DNA of 64,000 nucleotides from Methanoregula formicica SMSP (GCF_000327485.1 NC_019943.1:1364001-1428000), one strand, 5' to 3'; counted from the first letter of the stretch, positions 8,857 through 17,435 are shown. Translations and numbers: made by a program. Notes: generated from the letters alone by a model not told the origin.

Positions 8857-9798
8857 TTATGGAAAATATATAAAATCCCTGAACCACTGCACCGTCTCCC
8901 CCAGCCCCTCCCTCATCGAACACCCCGGCACATACCCCAGTATCTCCTGAGCAACAGCAATATCCGCAACCGAATGCCGTACATCCCCCGCAGCAGGTTG
9001 AACGAACTCCACCGGCACCCTGATCCCCGACACATTGGCAACAATCTCCAAAAGTTCCATCAAATCCAGCTGCGAACCACTGGCAACATTATACACACCA
9101 GACACCGGAGACTCCATTGCGAGGATATTCGCCCGGACCACATCTTTCACATACACAAAATCCCGCGTCTGCTTCCCATCGCCGAATATCGTGACAGGTT
9201 TGTGCGCAAGAGTATTGGTAATAAACTTGGTAATTACCCCGGAATACGGCGACCCCGGGTCCTGCCGTGGCCCGAACACATTGAAGTATCTCAATGAAAC
9301 ACACTGCATCCCATAGAGCCGGGAAAAGACCGAACAATAATTCTCTCCAGCTGATTTTGTGACCGCATAGGGCGAGAGGGGATCCGGCATCATCGATTCC
9401 CGCTTGGGGAGTTCCGGTTTGTCGCCGTACACCGCGGCAGATGAGGCAAAAACAACTTTTTTTACACCGCAGTCCCGGGCAGCCATCAGTACGTTAACGG
9501 TTCCGGACAGGTTGACCTCATGCGTTTCCCGGGGATCCGCTACCGATCGCGGGACCGATGCAATGGCAGCCTCATGGAAAATTCCATCAGCGCCTTCGAA
9601 CGCTTTCCGGAGTGTAGCGGAATCGAGGATCGTCCCTTCGATCAAGGAAGCATTCGGGCCGGCCAGAAGATCGTTCACGTTCTCTTTTTTCCCGGAAAAA
9701 AAGTTGTCAAAGATCACAACCTCGTGTCCGTTTGCGACAAGTCCTTCGGCAATATGCGATCCGATGAACCCTGCCCCGCCCGTTACAACATATTTCAT
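8857..9798 (-). CDS. NAD-dependent sugar epimerase/dehydratase, SDR family (GalE/WbpP-like)
   Basis: The 313-residue enzyme has the NAD-binding motif TGGAGFIGSHI at the start and the catalytic YxxxK (SPYAVTKSAGENY), with the serine-rich strand FASSAAVYGD before it. It most resembles UDP-hexose or UDP-HexNAc 4-epimerases. It starts the minus-strand glycan block and is separated from the next gene by about 125 bases, so it may have its own transcript. The exact substrate cannot be fixed. Confidence 0.85.
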   Translation of the reverse strand: MKYVVTGGAGFIGSHIAEGLVANGHEVVIFDNFFSGKKENVNDLLAGPNASLIEGTILDSATLRKAFEGADGIFHEAAIASVPRSVADPRETHEVNLSGTVNVLMAARDCGVKKVVFASSAAVYGDKPELPKRESMMPDPLSPYAVTKSAGENYCSVFSRLYGMQCVSLRYFNVFGPRQDPGSPYSGVITKFITNTLAHKPVTIFGDGKQTRDFVYVKDVVRANILAMESPVSGVYNVASGSQLDLMELLEIVANVSGIRVPVEFVQPAAGDVRHSVADIAVAQEILGYVPGCSMREGLGETVQWFRDFIYFP

Positions 9799-10183
9799 GA
9801 TGCGAATCCTCGAAAACCCGGAGATTTCTCACAGGATTGAACAATGATAATAGTATGTGAAAGAATATTATCCTGATTATCCGGTGCCATGATTCAGTAA
9901 AAATATCAGGAGAATAACGATTAATCCCGCCGACAGGTAACGTCTCCATAATGGGGATGCCGGGATAAGGAGGGGAATTACTAATCCTCTCGCAGGGCTT
10001 TTCAAGTCCAGTCACCTACCGCAATCTGGATGTTGACTCATCCTCAAAAAAGCATTGAGGGATTGTAAGCCGCCAATCCTCCGACATGATGATCCTGTCC
10101 AATGCGACACTTAGACAGATATTACGGCGGAACCACCAATATCATCAGAATAACAAGGAGTTTGTAGTAAGCAATTACCTGTA
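9799..10183. other. Intergenic region, no gene recognised
   Basis: This 385-base gap between the SDR gene and the second HEPN gene holds only short, overlapping open frames without family features. A small inverted repeat (CCTCAA, 7-base loop, TTGAGG) lies near 10045-10065. I see no RNA gene or intact coding sequence. Confidence 0.5.
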
Positions 10184-10591
10184 TTAATTCTCAAATCCCA
10201 TTTCATCGAATGCCCGATCGATTCTATCAAGAAAATCCCGTGCATCCGATACAATGATCCATGCTTCATCAGGCGACATCGCTGCATCAATATTATAATC
10301 AACGGTTTCCCTGCGTTCTTTGGCATGAGAGAGTGCACGACCATATGATTCTTCGATAAAACCCCTCTTGACAAACTCAAGGCCAAACTGGAGGATGAGT
10401 CCCTTATGGCCTTTCGGATGGAGATCCCGACTGGCAAGAAGCGCCCGGGCTGCATAGAACATTGCGTAATATGCCCGGCTGACCGCATCATTGTAATACC
10501 CGCCTTTCAGCAGATAGTCGGCAGCATCGAGGGTTTCCGCAGCAAGTTCAAGATCGCGATCAGGCAACCGTGATCCCCTCACTAATGACAT
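10184..10591 (-). CDS. HEPN-domain protein (COG1895 type), module B
   Basis: The 135-residue helical protein carries the typical segment DAVSRAYYAMFYAARALL and a C-terminal RRETVDYN stretch, both found in the COG1895 group of HEPN proteins. It belongs to a different subgroup from modules A and C. Its start overlaps the upstream nucleotidyltransferase gene by 32 bases. The likely role is the toxin or regulated partner of an MNT/HEPN pair; no clear R-x4-H motif is visible, so RNase activity is uncertain. Confidence 0.8.
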   Translation of the reverse strand: MSLVRGSRLPDRDLELAAETLDAADYLLKGGYYNDAVSRAYYAMFYAARALLASRDLHPKGHKGLILQFGLEFVKRGFIEESYGRALSHAKERRETVDYNIDAAMSPDEAWIIVSDARDFLDRIDRAFDEMGFEN

Positions 10592-10880
10592 TATGGCTGA
10601 ACGGGGATGCTTTACTGAATGATTTTGTACTCATCACCTTTACGGAAAGATATTCCCCGGAATCTACCATGATATCGAACGCAAGGCCAGTCATTGCCCG
10701 CCAGCCCTCGTGTTCATCCCCATTCCAGAGTACCAGGAGATCGATATCAGAATCCGGATTCGCCTCTCCTCTCGCAACCGAACCGTAGAGAATGATCCTG
10801 TCAATATGGGAAATATACCGCTCTTGTGCCTGCCGGACAAATTGCCGGATAACGGTTTCGTACCGTTTCTGGATGGACAT
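10560..10880 (-). CDS. MNT nucleotidyltransferase, module B
   Basis: The product is a minimal nucleotidyltransferase of about 106 residues, with GS at residues 33-34 and the catalytic D-I-D at 45-47 (NPDSDIDLLV). I chose the ATG at 10880 (MSIQKRYE) since the residues upstream to 11081 show no family similarity and run into the neighbouring HEPN remnant. It is coupled to the downstream HEPN gene by a 32-base overlap. By family it would be the antitoxin. Confidence 0.82.
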   Translation of the reverse strand: MSIQKRYETVIRQFVRQAQERYISHIDRIILYGSVARGEANPDSDIDLLVLWNGDEHEGWRAMTGLAFDIMVDSGEYLSVKVMSTKSFSKASPFSHNVISEGITVA

Positions 10881-10992
10881 TTCTCTATATGATCCTTCCC
10901 CGATTCCCAATAAATACTTGCCCGTGGTTCTCCCAGACAAACGTGACAGGTTCAGATTCTCTTTTCCTGAAGAACGAGGGTTGCCCGTTTTA

Positions 10993-11342
10993 TTACGGAT
11001 TCTGTAAGAACAAGTGCTTTTTGGCATATTCTTCCGGACTAACCAAGAATACAAAGCCCGGGTATCGTGTATGTGCCGCATAGGGTGTTAGGCGGGCTGC
11101 TGACGTAATGGGACCCGGAATGATACGCCCGCTTCTTTCGAGGCGAAGAAGGAGATCCGGGATATCATGGATGTAGGACAGGGGGAGCGCACGGGCAATA
11201 ATTACTGCCTTGATCGCCATTTCAGAAGCCCGATGTGCCTGGAAACACAGGTCTTACCGGTATTTATCCGGCTTGCAGCAACGGGCTATTGCATGACTGC
11301 TGCGTGCCCTTCTCATCCGTTCTTCGGATCATCCGGAGGCAA
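10993..11342 (-). pseudogene. Decayed HEPN toxin gene, module C
   Basis: On the minus strand this region reads as a homologue of the module A HEPN. PPDDP is followed by a one-base loss that shifts the frame, then ERMRRARSSHAIARCC, an in-frame TAA at 11254-11256, then DLCFQAHRASEMAIKAV and on to the end. The R-x4-H centre of module A (RYPRIH) reads RYPGFVF here, so the histidine is gone. A frameshift, a nonsense codon and loss of the motif together make it a clear pseudogene. It overlaps the antitoxin gene exactly as module A does. Confidence 0.8.
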
Positions 11343-11673
11343 CTGTGCTGACATCGTAGAGAACCCTGCCTTCGTGCAATGCGGGATAAAAGACCAGGTG
11401 CAGTGAATCCGCGTATTTTCTGACCCGATCCGGGGTTACAACGATCAGATCGATTGCCTGGCCTATCCCGAACAGGTTCAAATTAATATCTCCGGCAATG
11501 GTATGTGGATTGTAATCTCCGGATTTGATTACCAGCAGAACAATATCGCTGTCCTGACCCATCTCGTTACGTGCAGCGGAACCAAACAGAATTTTTTCCG
11601 GTTTCGCGACATCCACAATACACCTAAGGATCTCGTTCAGCGCTTCTTTTTGGATTTTTCCTCTTTTCTGCAT
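11329..11673 (-). CDS. MNT nucleotidyltransferase with lost catalytic Asp, module C
   Basis: This 114-residue open frame is homologous along its length to the module A antitoxin (both contain IVDVAKPEK, FGSAAR). The GS signature is at 31-32, but the metal-binding D-x-D reads D43-I-V45, so the second Asp is Val. One Ile before the GS motif is also missing. Since its partner toxin gene is broken, selection on this antitoxin has probably relaxed. The ATG at 11673 matches the module A start; an earlier ATG at 11709 is possible. Confidence 0.7.
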   Translation of the reverse strand: MQKRGKIQKEALNEILRCIVDVAKPEKILFGSAARNEMGQDSDIVLLVIKSGDYNPHTIAGDINLNLFGIGQAIDLIVVTPDRVRKYADSLHLVFYPALHEGRVLYDVSTVASG

Positions 11674-11717
11674 GAATACTCTGGGGGAAAATCCCTGGTT
11701 TATGTTCATCTTTTATC

Positions 11718-11740
11718 TGGAATCTTATATGCACATCTCT
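11718..11740 (-). promoter_or_regulatory. Candidate TATA promoter of MNT/HEPN module C
   Basis: Minus-strand sequence GTGCATATAAGATTCC gives a good archaeal TATA box about 50 bases before the antitoxin ATG. It aligns with the block before module A, so the duplication included the promoter region. Confidence 0.4.
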
Positions 11741-11925
11741 TGTTTGGGATCTGCCGGTGAATAAACCGACTTGTAGCAGGATTACAGTGAGTCCGCCGAA
11801 TGAATTGTCCTGGACAAGTATCAGGACACAGACGTCCGGGCCGGAAACCCGGCCGACGGGAAATGGTTGTTCGGGCACTCATTCTGTAAGATTACCTTGT
11901 TTAAAACAATAATTCAGGGTACACC

Positions 11926-12069
11926 ATGACCGTAAGGTATGCTCTTATCCAACAGAAACGGGAACTGTATCTCCGCTGTCAAGAACCATATATCGAGCGT
12001 ATGGCAGAGATCAGTAACGGGAAGCATTTAATCATAAATGATCTCCCTGCTGATTTGGACAGATTGTAA
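11926..12069 (+). pseudogene. 5' remnant of a DUF4143 ATPase gene
   Basis: The 47-codon frame starts MTVRYALIQQKRELYLR and continues with EPYIERMAEISNG. It aligns with the first 32 residues of the intact ATPase that starts at 12328 (MTVRDALLQQKRELELR). It then runs out of similarity before the P-loop and stops at 12067. The few bases before the two ATGs are also alike (an AATTATTCAG-type block). It is a truncated relic of a second copy. Confidence 0.75.
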
Positions 12070-12275
12070 ATCACTTTCTCAATTTGTCCACTATCTATAT
12101 GCTCGGCTAACTATAAAATGAATATCATCGACCAACCGAGTTTGAAAGAGGTAATTGATTATGGAATATTCTTGACAATTTCAGGATCACAAGGTGCGAA
12201 TAATCCGGAAACACTGCATACGGGAAATGGTTCCATGATCACACCATCAGTCCGTTTAGCATGCTGTAAAAAACC

Positions 12276-12309
12276 ATAATACAAAATTTTAACTACTTTT
12301 TTGTATTAT
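12276..12309 (+). promoter_or_regulatory. 11-bp inverted repeat before the ATPase gene
   Basis: ATAATACAAAA at 12276-12286 is repeated exactly in inverted form as TTTTGTATTAT at 12299-12309, with a 12-base spacer. It ends 18 bases before the ATPase ATG. It could be an operator for autoregulation or an RNA hairpin in the leader; its AT-rich arms also overlap where a TATA box would lie. Confidence 0.45.
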
Positions 12310-12327
12310 AATTATTCAGAACACACA

Positions 12328-13596
12328 ATGACCGTCAGGGATGCTCTTTTACAGCAGAAGCGGGAACTCGAGCTCCGGAAAGCAGAGCCGTACATCAAGC
12401 GCACGGCAGAGATCCGTAACGGGAACAGCCGGCTTATCCGGATTGTGAGTGGTCCCCGCAGGGCAGGGAAATCATTTTTTGTAACCCGGTACCTCATGGC
12501 ACAGGGCCCGTTCGGCTATGTAAATTTTGATGACGAAGAGCTCAATAGTGCAGAAAAAATCCCTGATATTCTCACTGAGATAGCCGATCTCTACAATGGA
12601 TCAAAAACGCTCCTGCTTGACGAGATCCAGAATATTCCGGGATGGGAACTCCTGGCAAACCGGCTGGCACGGCAGGGATATATGCTCTATATCACCGGAA
12701 GCAATGCACGCCTGCTCAGTAAAGAACTCGCAACGCACCTGACCGGCCGACATACCATTACCACCATTTTCCCCTTTTCATTTGCTGAATACCTGCGGAC
12801 AAAACCTGGGGAATATACCGAACGTGAATACCGTGCATACCTTGCGGAATATTCTGTCACCGGGGGATTTCCCGAACACCTGGTAACCTCTATTGACCGG
12901 AAAGAATACCTCCTGCGTCTTTTTGATGCCGTGATATACAAGGACATTATCCAGCGCTACCGGGTCCGCTCCCCACAGGGCCTGGGAAATCTCGCCCAGT
13001 ACCTCTGTTCCACTATTGCGGGGGAATATTCTGTGCACGGCCTCACAAGGGTAACCGGTTGCAGGAGTGACCGGACCGTACGGAAATACCTTGAGTACCT
13101 GGAAGAAGCATTTCTCTTTTTTTCGATCCCGAGATTCTCGTACAAGGTAAAGGAACAGGTTATGGCAAACCGGAAGATCTATTGTATCGATAACGGGTTT
13201 GTCATGGCCAAAGGATTCAGGTTTTCCCGCAATGATGGGAACCTGAATGAAAACCTTGTTGCAATTGCACTTCACCAGATGGAACTTTCCGGAATCCTGA
13301 ACCTTTACTACTGGAAGAACGCAAAGCATCAGGAAGTTGATTTTGTCCTCCACCAGGAAACGAAGGTGGTTGCACTTATCCAGGTCTGTATCGATCTGAC
13401 CGATGAAAAGACACGACGGCGGGAAGTTAATGCTCTCCTGATAGCAGGTCGGGATCTGTCGTGCGAAAACCGCATCATCCTAACCGGGGAAGAAGAACAC
13501 ATAACAACTGAGGAATGGTTCGGCATACGGGGAGAGATCCAGTATATCCCCCTCTGGAAATGGTTGCAGCGACCAGGAATTCCCGGATATATGTGA
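12328..13596 (+). CDS. AAA ATPase with C-terminal DUF4143 domain
   Basis: The 422-residue protein has a Walker A loop (GPRRAGKS, residues 42-49) and a Walker B strand (LLLDEIQNIPG, about 94-104). A DUF4143-type C-terminal region contains the nuclease-like motif HQEVDFVL near residue 335. Such ATPases are widespread in archaea, often several per genome and near mobile or defence genes; their substrate is not known. The ATG at 12328 (MTVRDALL) is chosen over a TTG at 12301, because the remnant upstream conserves exactly this start. The gene stands alone on the plus strand. Confidence 0.85.
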   Translation: MTVRDALLQQKRELELRKAEPYIKRTAEIRNGNSRLIRIVSGPRRAGKSFFVTRYLMAQGPFGYVNFDDEELNSAEKIPDILTEIADLYNGSKTLLLDEIQNIPGWELLANRLARQGYMLYITGSNARLLSKELATHLTGRHTITTIFPFSFAEYLRTKPGEYTEREYRAYLAEYSVTGGFPEHLVTSIDRKEYLLRLFDAVIYKDIIQRYRVRSPQGLGNLAQYLCSTIAGEYSVHGLTRVTGCRSDRTVRKYLEYLEEAFLFFSIPRFSYKVKEQVMANRKIYCIDNGFVMAKGFRFSRNDGNLNENLVAIALHQMELSGILNLYYWKNAKHQEVDFVLHQETKVVALIQVCIDLTDEKTRRREVNALLIAGRDLSCENRIILTGEEEHITTEEWFGIRGEIQYIPLWKWLQRPGIPGYM

Positions 13597-13602
13597 TTCG
13601 AT

Positions 13603-13626
13603 ACCCTTATGCATCATCATAAGGGT
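13603..13626 (+). terminator. Hairpin after the ATPase gene
   Basis: ACCCTTATG pairs perfectly with CATAAGGGT across a 6-base loop (CATCAT), starting 7 bases after the stop codon. No long T-run follows, so it may stabilise the 3' end or mark the end of transcription rather than act as a standard U-tract terminator. Confidence 0.45.
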
Positions 13627-14209
13627 TGCGCAACAGAACGGGTGATCAATCCGTAAATCTTTGTCGAATATGGAATAAAATAAACCAAGTTCTTTCAGAA
13701 TTTTTTTGGTAAAGAGCCCCCGTGCAAGAAAACCGAACCCTTGGCTTCACGGACAATTCTGAAATCTCCATATCCCTGCTTCAACCAATAATATACTGGA
13801 GTTACCCCGAATATATGACAGATTTTCTGCTGCCTGCCAATGCACAGCATGAGCCCTTGGCAATACATACTCCCCCCCATGGTCAAAAGGAGCCCGTAGC
13901 GGGCTCCGCTCACGTCTCCGGGAATGCGTGGACACTCAATGTGCTAACTCATGTCCACATCCCCCGGCCCCAACCGGTCATTTACGTCGGAGAATCCGGG
14001 CAATAGATCCCATACCTATGTCCACCGTTAAACGTGGCCGGAAAAACGCACCTTCTCTCCCCTGTGGGCACAAAAACACGTCGCCGGCCACAACGGCGTG
14101 ATCCTTTTTTTTGGATTCGGAACGGGAAAAATGGGGATTATTCTGGGGTAGCTGCACCCAATTGAGTTTTTTGTTAAATCCCTGGCAAACTTCACGCAAA
14201 AGGAAAGAA
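13627..14209. other. Gene-free stretch with several inverted repeats
   Basis: No convincing protein gene lies here; the short frames on both strands show no family features. The distal part (13885-14100) is rich in paired segments and is described as a candidate RNA. Near 14102-14114 an eight-T run is followed by GGAT. Confidence 0.5.
13885..14100 (-). ncRNA. Candidate structured RNA (low confidence)
   Basis: Read on the minus strand, three paired elements follow each other. The first is CCGTT-GTGGCCGG pairing with CCGGCCAC (14034-14041) and AACGG across a four-base bulge. The second is a long stem with CCGGG, GATG and TGGACA pairing with TGTCCA, CATT and CCCGG around 13920-13974. The third is a perfect eight-bp hairpin, GGAGCCCG-CTA-CGGGCTCC (13889-13907), followed by TTTT like a terminator. 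I recognise no known RNA family (no RNase P or SRP landmarks). It lies downstream of vapC on the same strand and could equally be a structured 3' untranslated region. Confidence 0.3.
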
Positions 14210-14623
14210 TTACTCAAGCACCCGTACTCTGCATACCTTCTTTACTATGGATGCAAGCTCCTTGTCCGCCGTGAACAGCGCCCCGTGTTCGCGCACTGCG
14301 GCGGCAACGAACAGCGCATCGTAGAGGGAAATATTGAGCTCACAGGCCAGGTCTAGGGCCGGATCGATCAATTCGGCTGAGGGGATGGGATCGCAGAGCT
14401 GAGTGATATAGTAGATGGCATCGTGGAGCATCTCCTTCACGTCAGCGGGGCTGTCTGCCCCCGATGCTATCCGTTTCGCGGCAACCTGTGCTGCGTCTGC
14501 CACGGCACTGTCCACCGTGACATAAAGTTCAAAACCAAGTTTCCTGATCGTCCTTGTTGTCATATCTTCCGGGAAAAAGACCGTGGCAATGACGCTTGAA
14601 TCGAGAACGGTCTTACCGATCAT
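14210..14623 (-). CDS. vapC: PIN-domain ribonuclease toxin (VapC-like)
   Basis: The 137-residue PIN protein has the acidic active-site residues expected of VapC: D8 in VLDSSV, D102 in LYDALF and D120 in LFTAD. Such proteins cleave specific RNAs, often tRNA or rRNA. The ATG at 14623 (MIGKTVLDSSV) is chosen because the PIN fold begins there; it overlaps the antitoxin gene by 11 bases. The longer frame to 14692 lies inside the antitoxin gene. Confidence 0.85.
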   Translation of the reverse strand: MIGKTVLDSSVIATVFFPEDMTTRTIRKLGFELYVTVDSAVADAAQVAAKRIASGADSPADVKEMLHDAIYYITQLCDPIPSAELIDPALDLACELNISLYDALFVAAAVREHGALFTADKELASIVKKVCRVRVLE

Positions 14624-14837
14624 CGCGGGCCTCACGGATAATCCGGGCTGCAGGCATGCCCGGGATTTTTGTTTCCTGTCTCTTTTGTGCATTATCCAGG
14701 AGCTGTTTTCTGCGTTTCATCCTGATCGTATTCTCGATGAGGGCCCGAATCTCCTCCTGGCACTCCTTTCCCGGCAGCTCGTCGATCATCTTCCGTACCC
14801 GTGAATCGATCCGGATACTGTAAACAGAGGTTGCCAT
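14613..14837 (-). CDS. vapB: VapB-type antitoxin, ribbon-helix-helix-like
   Basis: The 74-residue protein begins MATSVYSIRIDSRVRKMI, a ribbon-helix-helix DNA-binding pattern. A charged C-terminal half follows, which would wrap the PIN toxin. It precedes and overlaps vapC by 11 bases, the normal order. The ATG at 14837 is chosen since residues upstream do not fit the fold. A perfect 16-bp palindrome lies just before the start and is the likely autoregulatory operator. Confidence 0.8.
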   Translation of the reverse strand: MATSVYSIRIDSRVRKMIDELPGKECQEEIRALIENTIRMKRRKQLLDNAQKRQETKIPGMPAARIIREARDDR

Positions 14838-14841
14838 AAGT

Positions 14842-14857
14842 ATATTGTATACAATAT
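14842..14857 (-). promoter_or_regulatory. Palindromic operator of vapBC
   Basis: ATATTGTATACAATAT is a perfect 16-bp palindrome placed 5 bases before the vapB start codon. Ribbon-helix-helix antitoxins usually bind such sites to repress their own operon. Function is inferred. Confidence 0.6.
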
Positions 14858-15279
14858 TTGTATATGAAAATACCGTCATTTTTTGCGCAGCCAGGATCGC
14901 AAAATTCTCGCTCCGTTGCCTCTGAAACCTGCGCTGCGTCTCCGGTTTTGGAAATTTTTGGTTTATTCAGATAAGCATACCTTTTATTCGCTCCAACAGG
15001 TTTGTGCCACACGACCGGGCACCAGGAGCCGGGTGGAACGAGAAACCTTCTCATCGAAAACTCATTACGGATAGCGTATGCTCTCGCGTTCCATCTGCCC
15101 GGCCCGGTATGTGGCAGGACTAAAAAAATGCAGACAGAGAACAAAAAGAACGAGTTGAACCGGATAAACGATGATCGCAGGAATGATGGATCGCGGATCG
15201 CCGGTTTGGGACACGGTGCCGGATGCAAAGATGGTGCCGGAAGCATGTCCCCAGTATCGCAGGAAGATCAGAAAAAACC
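14858..15279. other. Intergenic region, nothing recognised
   Basis: About 420 bases between vapB and the hypothetical gene at 15280. Both strands carry overlapping short frames without family features. The last part could belong to the following gene if it starts at 15223 instead. Confidence 0.4.
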
Positions 15280-15813
15280 ATGGACCGGACGGGAAAACCG
15301 CAGGAGGACCAGAAAATAACACTGGAACTGATGGGAAAACCGCACGAAGAACAGACAACAACCAAGGGCCTGATCGGAACACTGCCGGAAGCGACAAGAA
15401 AGGATACCGGCCCGGGCCGGATCAAAAGGCCGTTTGTGGCCATCCGGGAAGCAAAACGGCGGGCTGCCATATGGGGGTTCGCCGTCGCCGATGTTGTATC
15501 AGATGGAGATCTCCCGTACGATTTCATCGCCATGAAGGACGGGATCACGAGTTTCGTTCGAATCCGCCGCATCCGCGATTCCTGGTTTGACAGCAAAAGA
15601 ATCCAGGATCGCTGCAGGAAAGAGATCGCAGCGTTCCGGGCAATGAAACAGCAGCCGGGACTCATCTTCGAGCTCTGGATCCGGGGATTTGCCCGGGCTT
15701 TCCACCGGTATCGGATCCTGCCGGATACGATCGGGAAGATCGGGATTGTCCTGGAGCCGGAGACCCGGGCAGGAAAGAAAGCCCTTGACGAAGAACGGCA
15801 GGCCGGCCAATGA
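15280..15813 (+). CDS. Hypothetical protein, possibly PD-(D/E)XK nuclease-like
   Basis: The protein of about 177 residues has two parts. The first 45 residues are hydrophilic and contain three imperfect 14-residue repeats (GKPQEDQ, GKPHEEQ, GTLPEAT). The rest is a globular basic domain with YDFIAMKDG followed by FVRIRRIRDSWF, which faintly resembles the D...(E/Q)xK core strands of Holliday-resolvase-like folds; the usual catalytic lysine pattern is not clear. I do not recognise the family with certainty. The start could also be 15223. It is isolated from other genes. Confidence 0.5.
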   Translation: MDRTGKPQEDQKITLELMGKPHEEQTTTKGLIGTLPEATRKDTGPGRIKRPFVAIREAKRRAAIWGFAVADVVSDGDLPYDFIAMKDGITSFVRIRRIRDSWFDSKRIQDRCRKEIAAFRAMKQQPGLIFELWIRGFARAFHRYRILPDTIGKIGIVLEPETRAGKKALDEERQAGQ

Positions 15814-15934
15814 TGTGCTGTGGATTAAACAATTAATCCATTTTTGCCGGATAAGAGCAGCAACTCCGAATGAATACCGGAAAAACAGGAATGTAATTCA
15901 ATCCGTATCACAAAAATCAAAAAACCGGAATACT

Positions 15935-16495
15935 TCACGGCCTTCCCGCACATTCCCGGTCAGCCGCCACATCCCGGGTAACAACCGCCCCGGCTTCCAC
16001 ATGGGCACCGGCACCGATAGACACACCCGGTGCGATTACAGCCTTCTCCCCAATCACGCAACCCTCGCCAAGGATGATCCCCCTCGAAGGTTTTTGTTGT
16101 ATGCGGGAGAAGACCGGTTCGCCAACGAGCCGGACACCCGGCCCAATCTGCACGTTGTTCTCAATCCGTGTAAACTGCGGGATCCAGACATCCTCACGGA
16201 CAGTCACATTGTTGCCGATAACAACATCCATGTCAATACAAGCGCCGTCACCCAGGGTGACGTTATCCCCAAGGGCAGTCTCGCTGCGGATCAGGACATC
16301 ATTCCCGCACCGGAACCGGTCGCCGATGAAGACATTGCCAAAGATGATGCAATGCCGGCCTATCGAGGGATCCGCACCCAGGTGTACGCCGGGAAAGATC
16401 TCGGACTTTAGTGCAGCGGGGGACGGAAAACCGATCAGGGTAGACTGCACCATGCGGAACGAGGCCTGGAACTGCTGCAGGTTACCGGGAATCAT
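15935..16495 (-). CDS. Hexapeptide-repeat (left-handed beta-helix) acyltransferase-like protein
   Basis: The 186-residue protein is made of hexapeptide turns (for example SIGRHCIIFGNV, IGDRFRCGNDV, VIGNNVTVRED). It ends with the common GAGAHVEAGAVVTRDV stretch. It resembles sugar O- or N-acetyltransferases but lacks other domains. Unlike the enzyme at 6.0-6.6 kb it stands alone, about 6 kb from the glycan genes. The acceptor substrate is unknown. Confidence 0.7.
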   Translation of the reverse strand: MIPGNLQQFQASFRMVQSTLIGFPSPAALKSEIFPGVHLGADPSIGRHCIIFGNVFIGDRFRCGNDVLIRSETALGDNVTLGDGACIDMDVVIGNNVTVREDVWIPQFTRIENNVQIGPGVRLVGEPVFSRIQQKPSRGIILGEGCVIGEKAVIAPGVSIGAGAHVEAGAVVTRDVAADRECAGRP

Positions 16496-16736
16496 CGAGA
16501 AAACTTCCTATCGGATTGTGTGAGATTTATTTTTTTGTGTTCTATCATAGTAACAACAATATGATAAAAATTTTCTTTTGCATTTTCATTGAAAGAAATC
16601 CTTTCGTTGTCTTCTGTTTACCATACCGGGCATGGAAAAAATCCCTTAAACTCCCCCTCTACGTGGGTTGCTGGAAGAGCAAAACCATAACCACCTTCTC
16701 CTTTTTATAGCATCCCTCACACAGATTGATCAACCG

Positions 16737-17435
16737 ATGTACTTCTTCTTCCACCTCTTCACCGGCATCGTGCTCGGTTTTCTCTGTTCCGAACTCTTCA
16801 ACGACCGACGGTGGCTCATTCCCTGCACGATTGGTGCCATCCTCCCGGACCTTATCGATAAGCCACTCGGGTACCTGATCCTCAATACGTCAATAGGGTT
16901 TGGGAGGATCTTCACCCACACCCTCGCGCTCGCGCTCCTGATTGTTGCAGTTGGTATTGTGTACTGGTTGTTTCGAAGAGATCCCGGTCTTGCTGCGCTT
17001 GGTATCGGCATTCTCTCGCACCAGGCGCTGGACCTGATGTGGCGCCAGCCGGTGAACTGGTACTATCCCTTCCTCGGGTCATTCTCCGGTACCCATACCG
17101 AGGATTTCTTCTGGGTGAAATTTCTCGAAGAACTTCACAATCCTTTCGAGCTCATCCTCGGGGCCATGGTTCTCATCCTGGTGCTCGCTGTCCTCTTCCG
17201 GTCCCGCATCTCCCCGGTTCTTAAAGAAAGACGGGCGGTCATCTCCCTTATCATGGCATTCAGTGCGCTCGTGTTCGGCAGCCTTGCCGGGATCCTTATC
17301 GGCTGGGGGATTGGAGGACACACGCTCCGGCAGGTTGGCTGGGGACGGCCGGAGGAATTGATCCTTGGCGGCCTTGTCATTGCCCTTGCATCGCTCCTCT
17401 TCTGGCGTTGGCAGAGTATTGTCAGCAGGTCATGA
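16737..17435 (+). CDS. YdjM-like membrane-bound metal-dependent hydrolase family protein
   Basis: The 232-residue integral membrane protein begins MYFFFHLFTGIVLG and has the conserved GAILPDLIDKPLG and histidine-containing segments (HTLALAL, LSHQALDLM). These are typical of the LexA-binding/YdjM-like putative hydrolases. I count about five to six membrane segments. The ATG at 16737 is chosen as the point where family similarity begins. The reaction catalysed by this family is not established. Confidence 0.7.
   Translation: MYFFFHLFTGIVLGFLCSELFNDRRWLIPCTIGAILPDLIDKPLGYLILNTSIGFGRIFTHTLALALLIVAVGIVYWLFRRDPGLAALGIGILSHQALDLMWRQPVNWYYPFLGSFSGTHTEDFFWVKFLEELHNPFELILGAMVLILVLAVLFRSRISPVLKERRAVISLIMAFSALVFGSLAGILIGWGIGGHTLRQVGWGRPEELILGGLVIALASLLFWRWQSIVSRS

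Noticed and set aside
12118-12279. A 53-codon plus-strand frame (MNIIDQPSLKEVIDYGIF...) between the ATPase relic and the intact ATPase gene.
   Set aside because: No family feature, no clear ribosome-binding site, and its stop lies inside the inverted repeat. It may be part of the decayed DNA around the relic.
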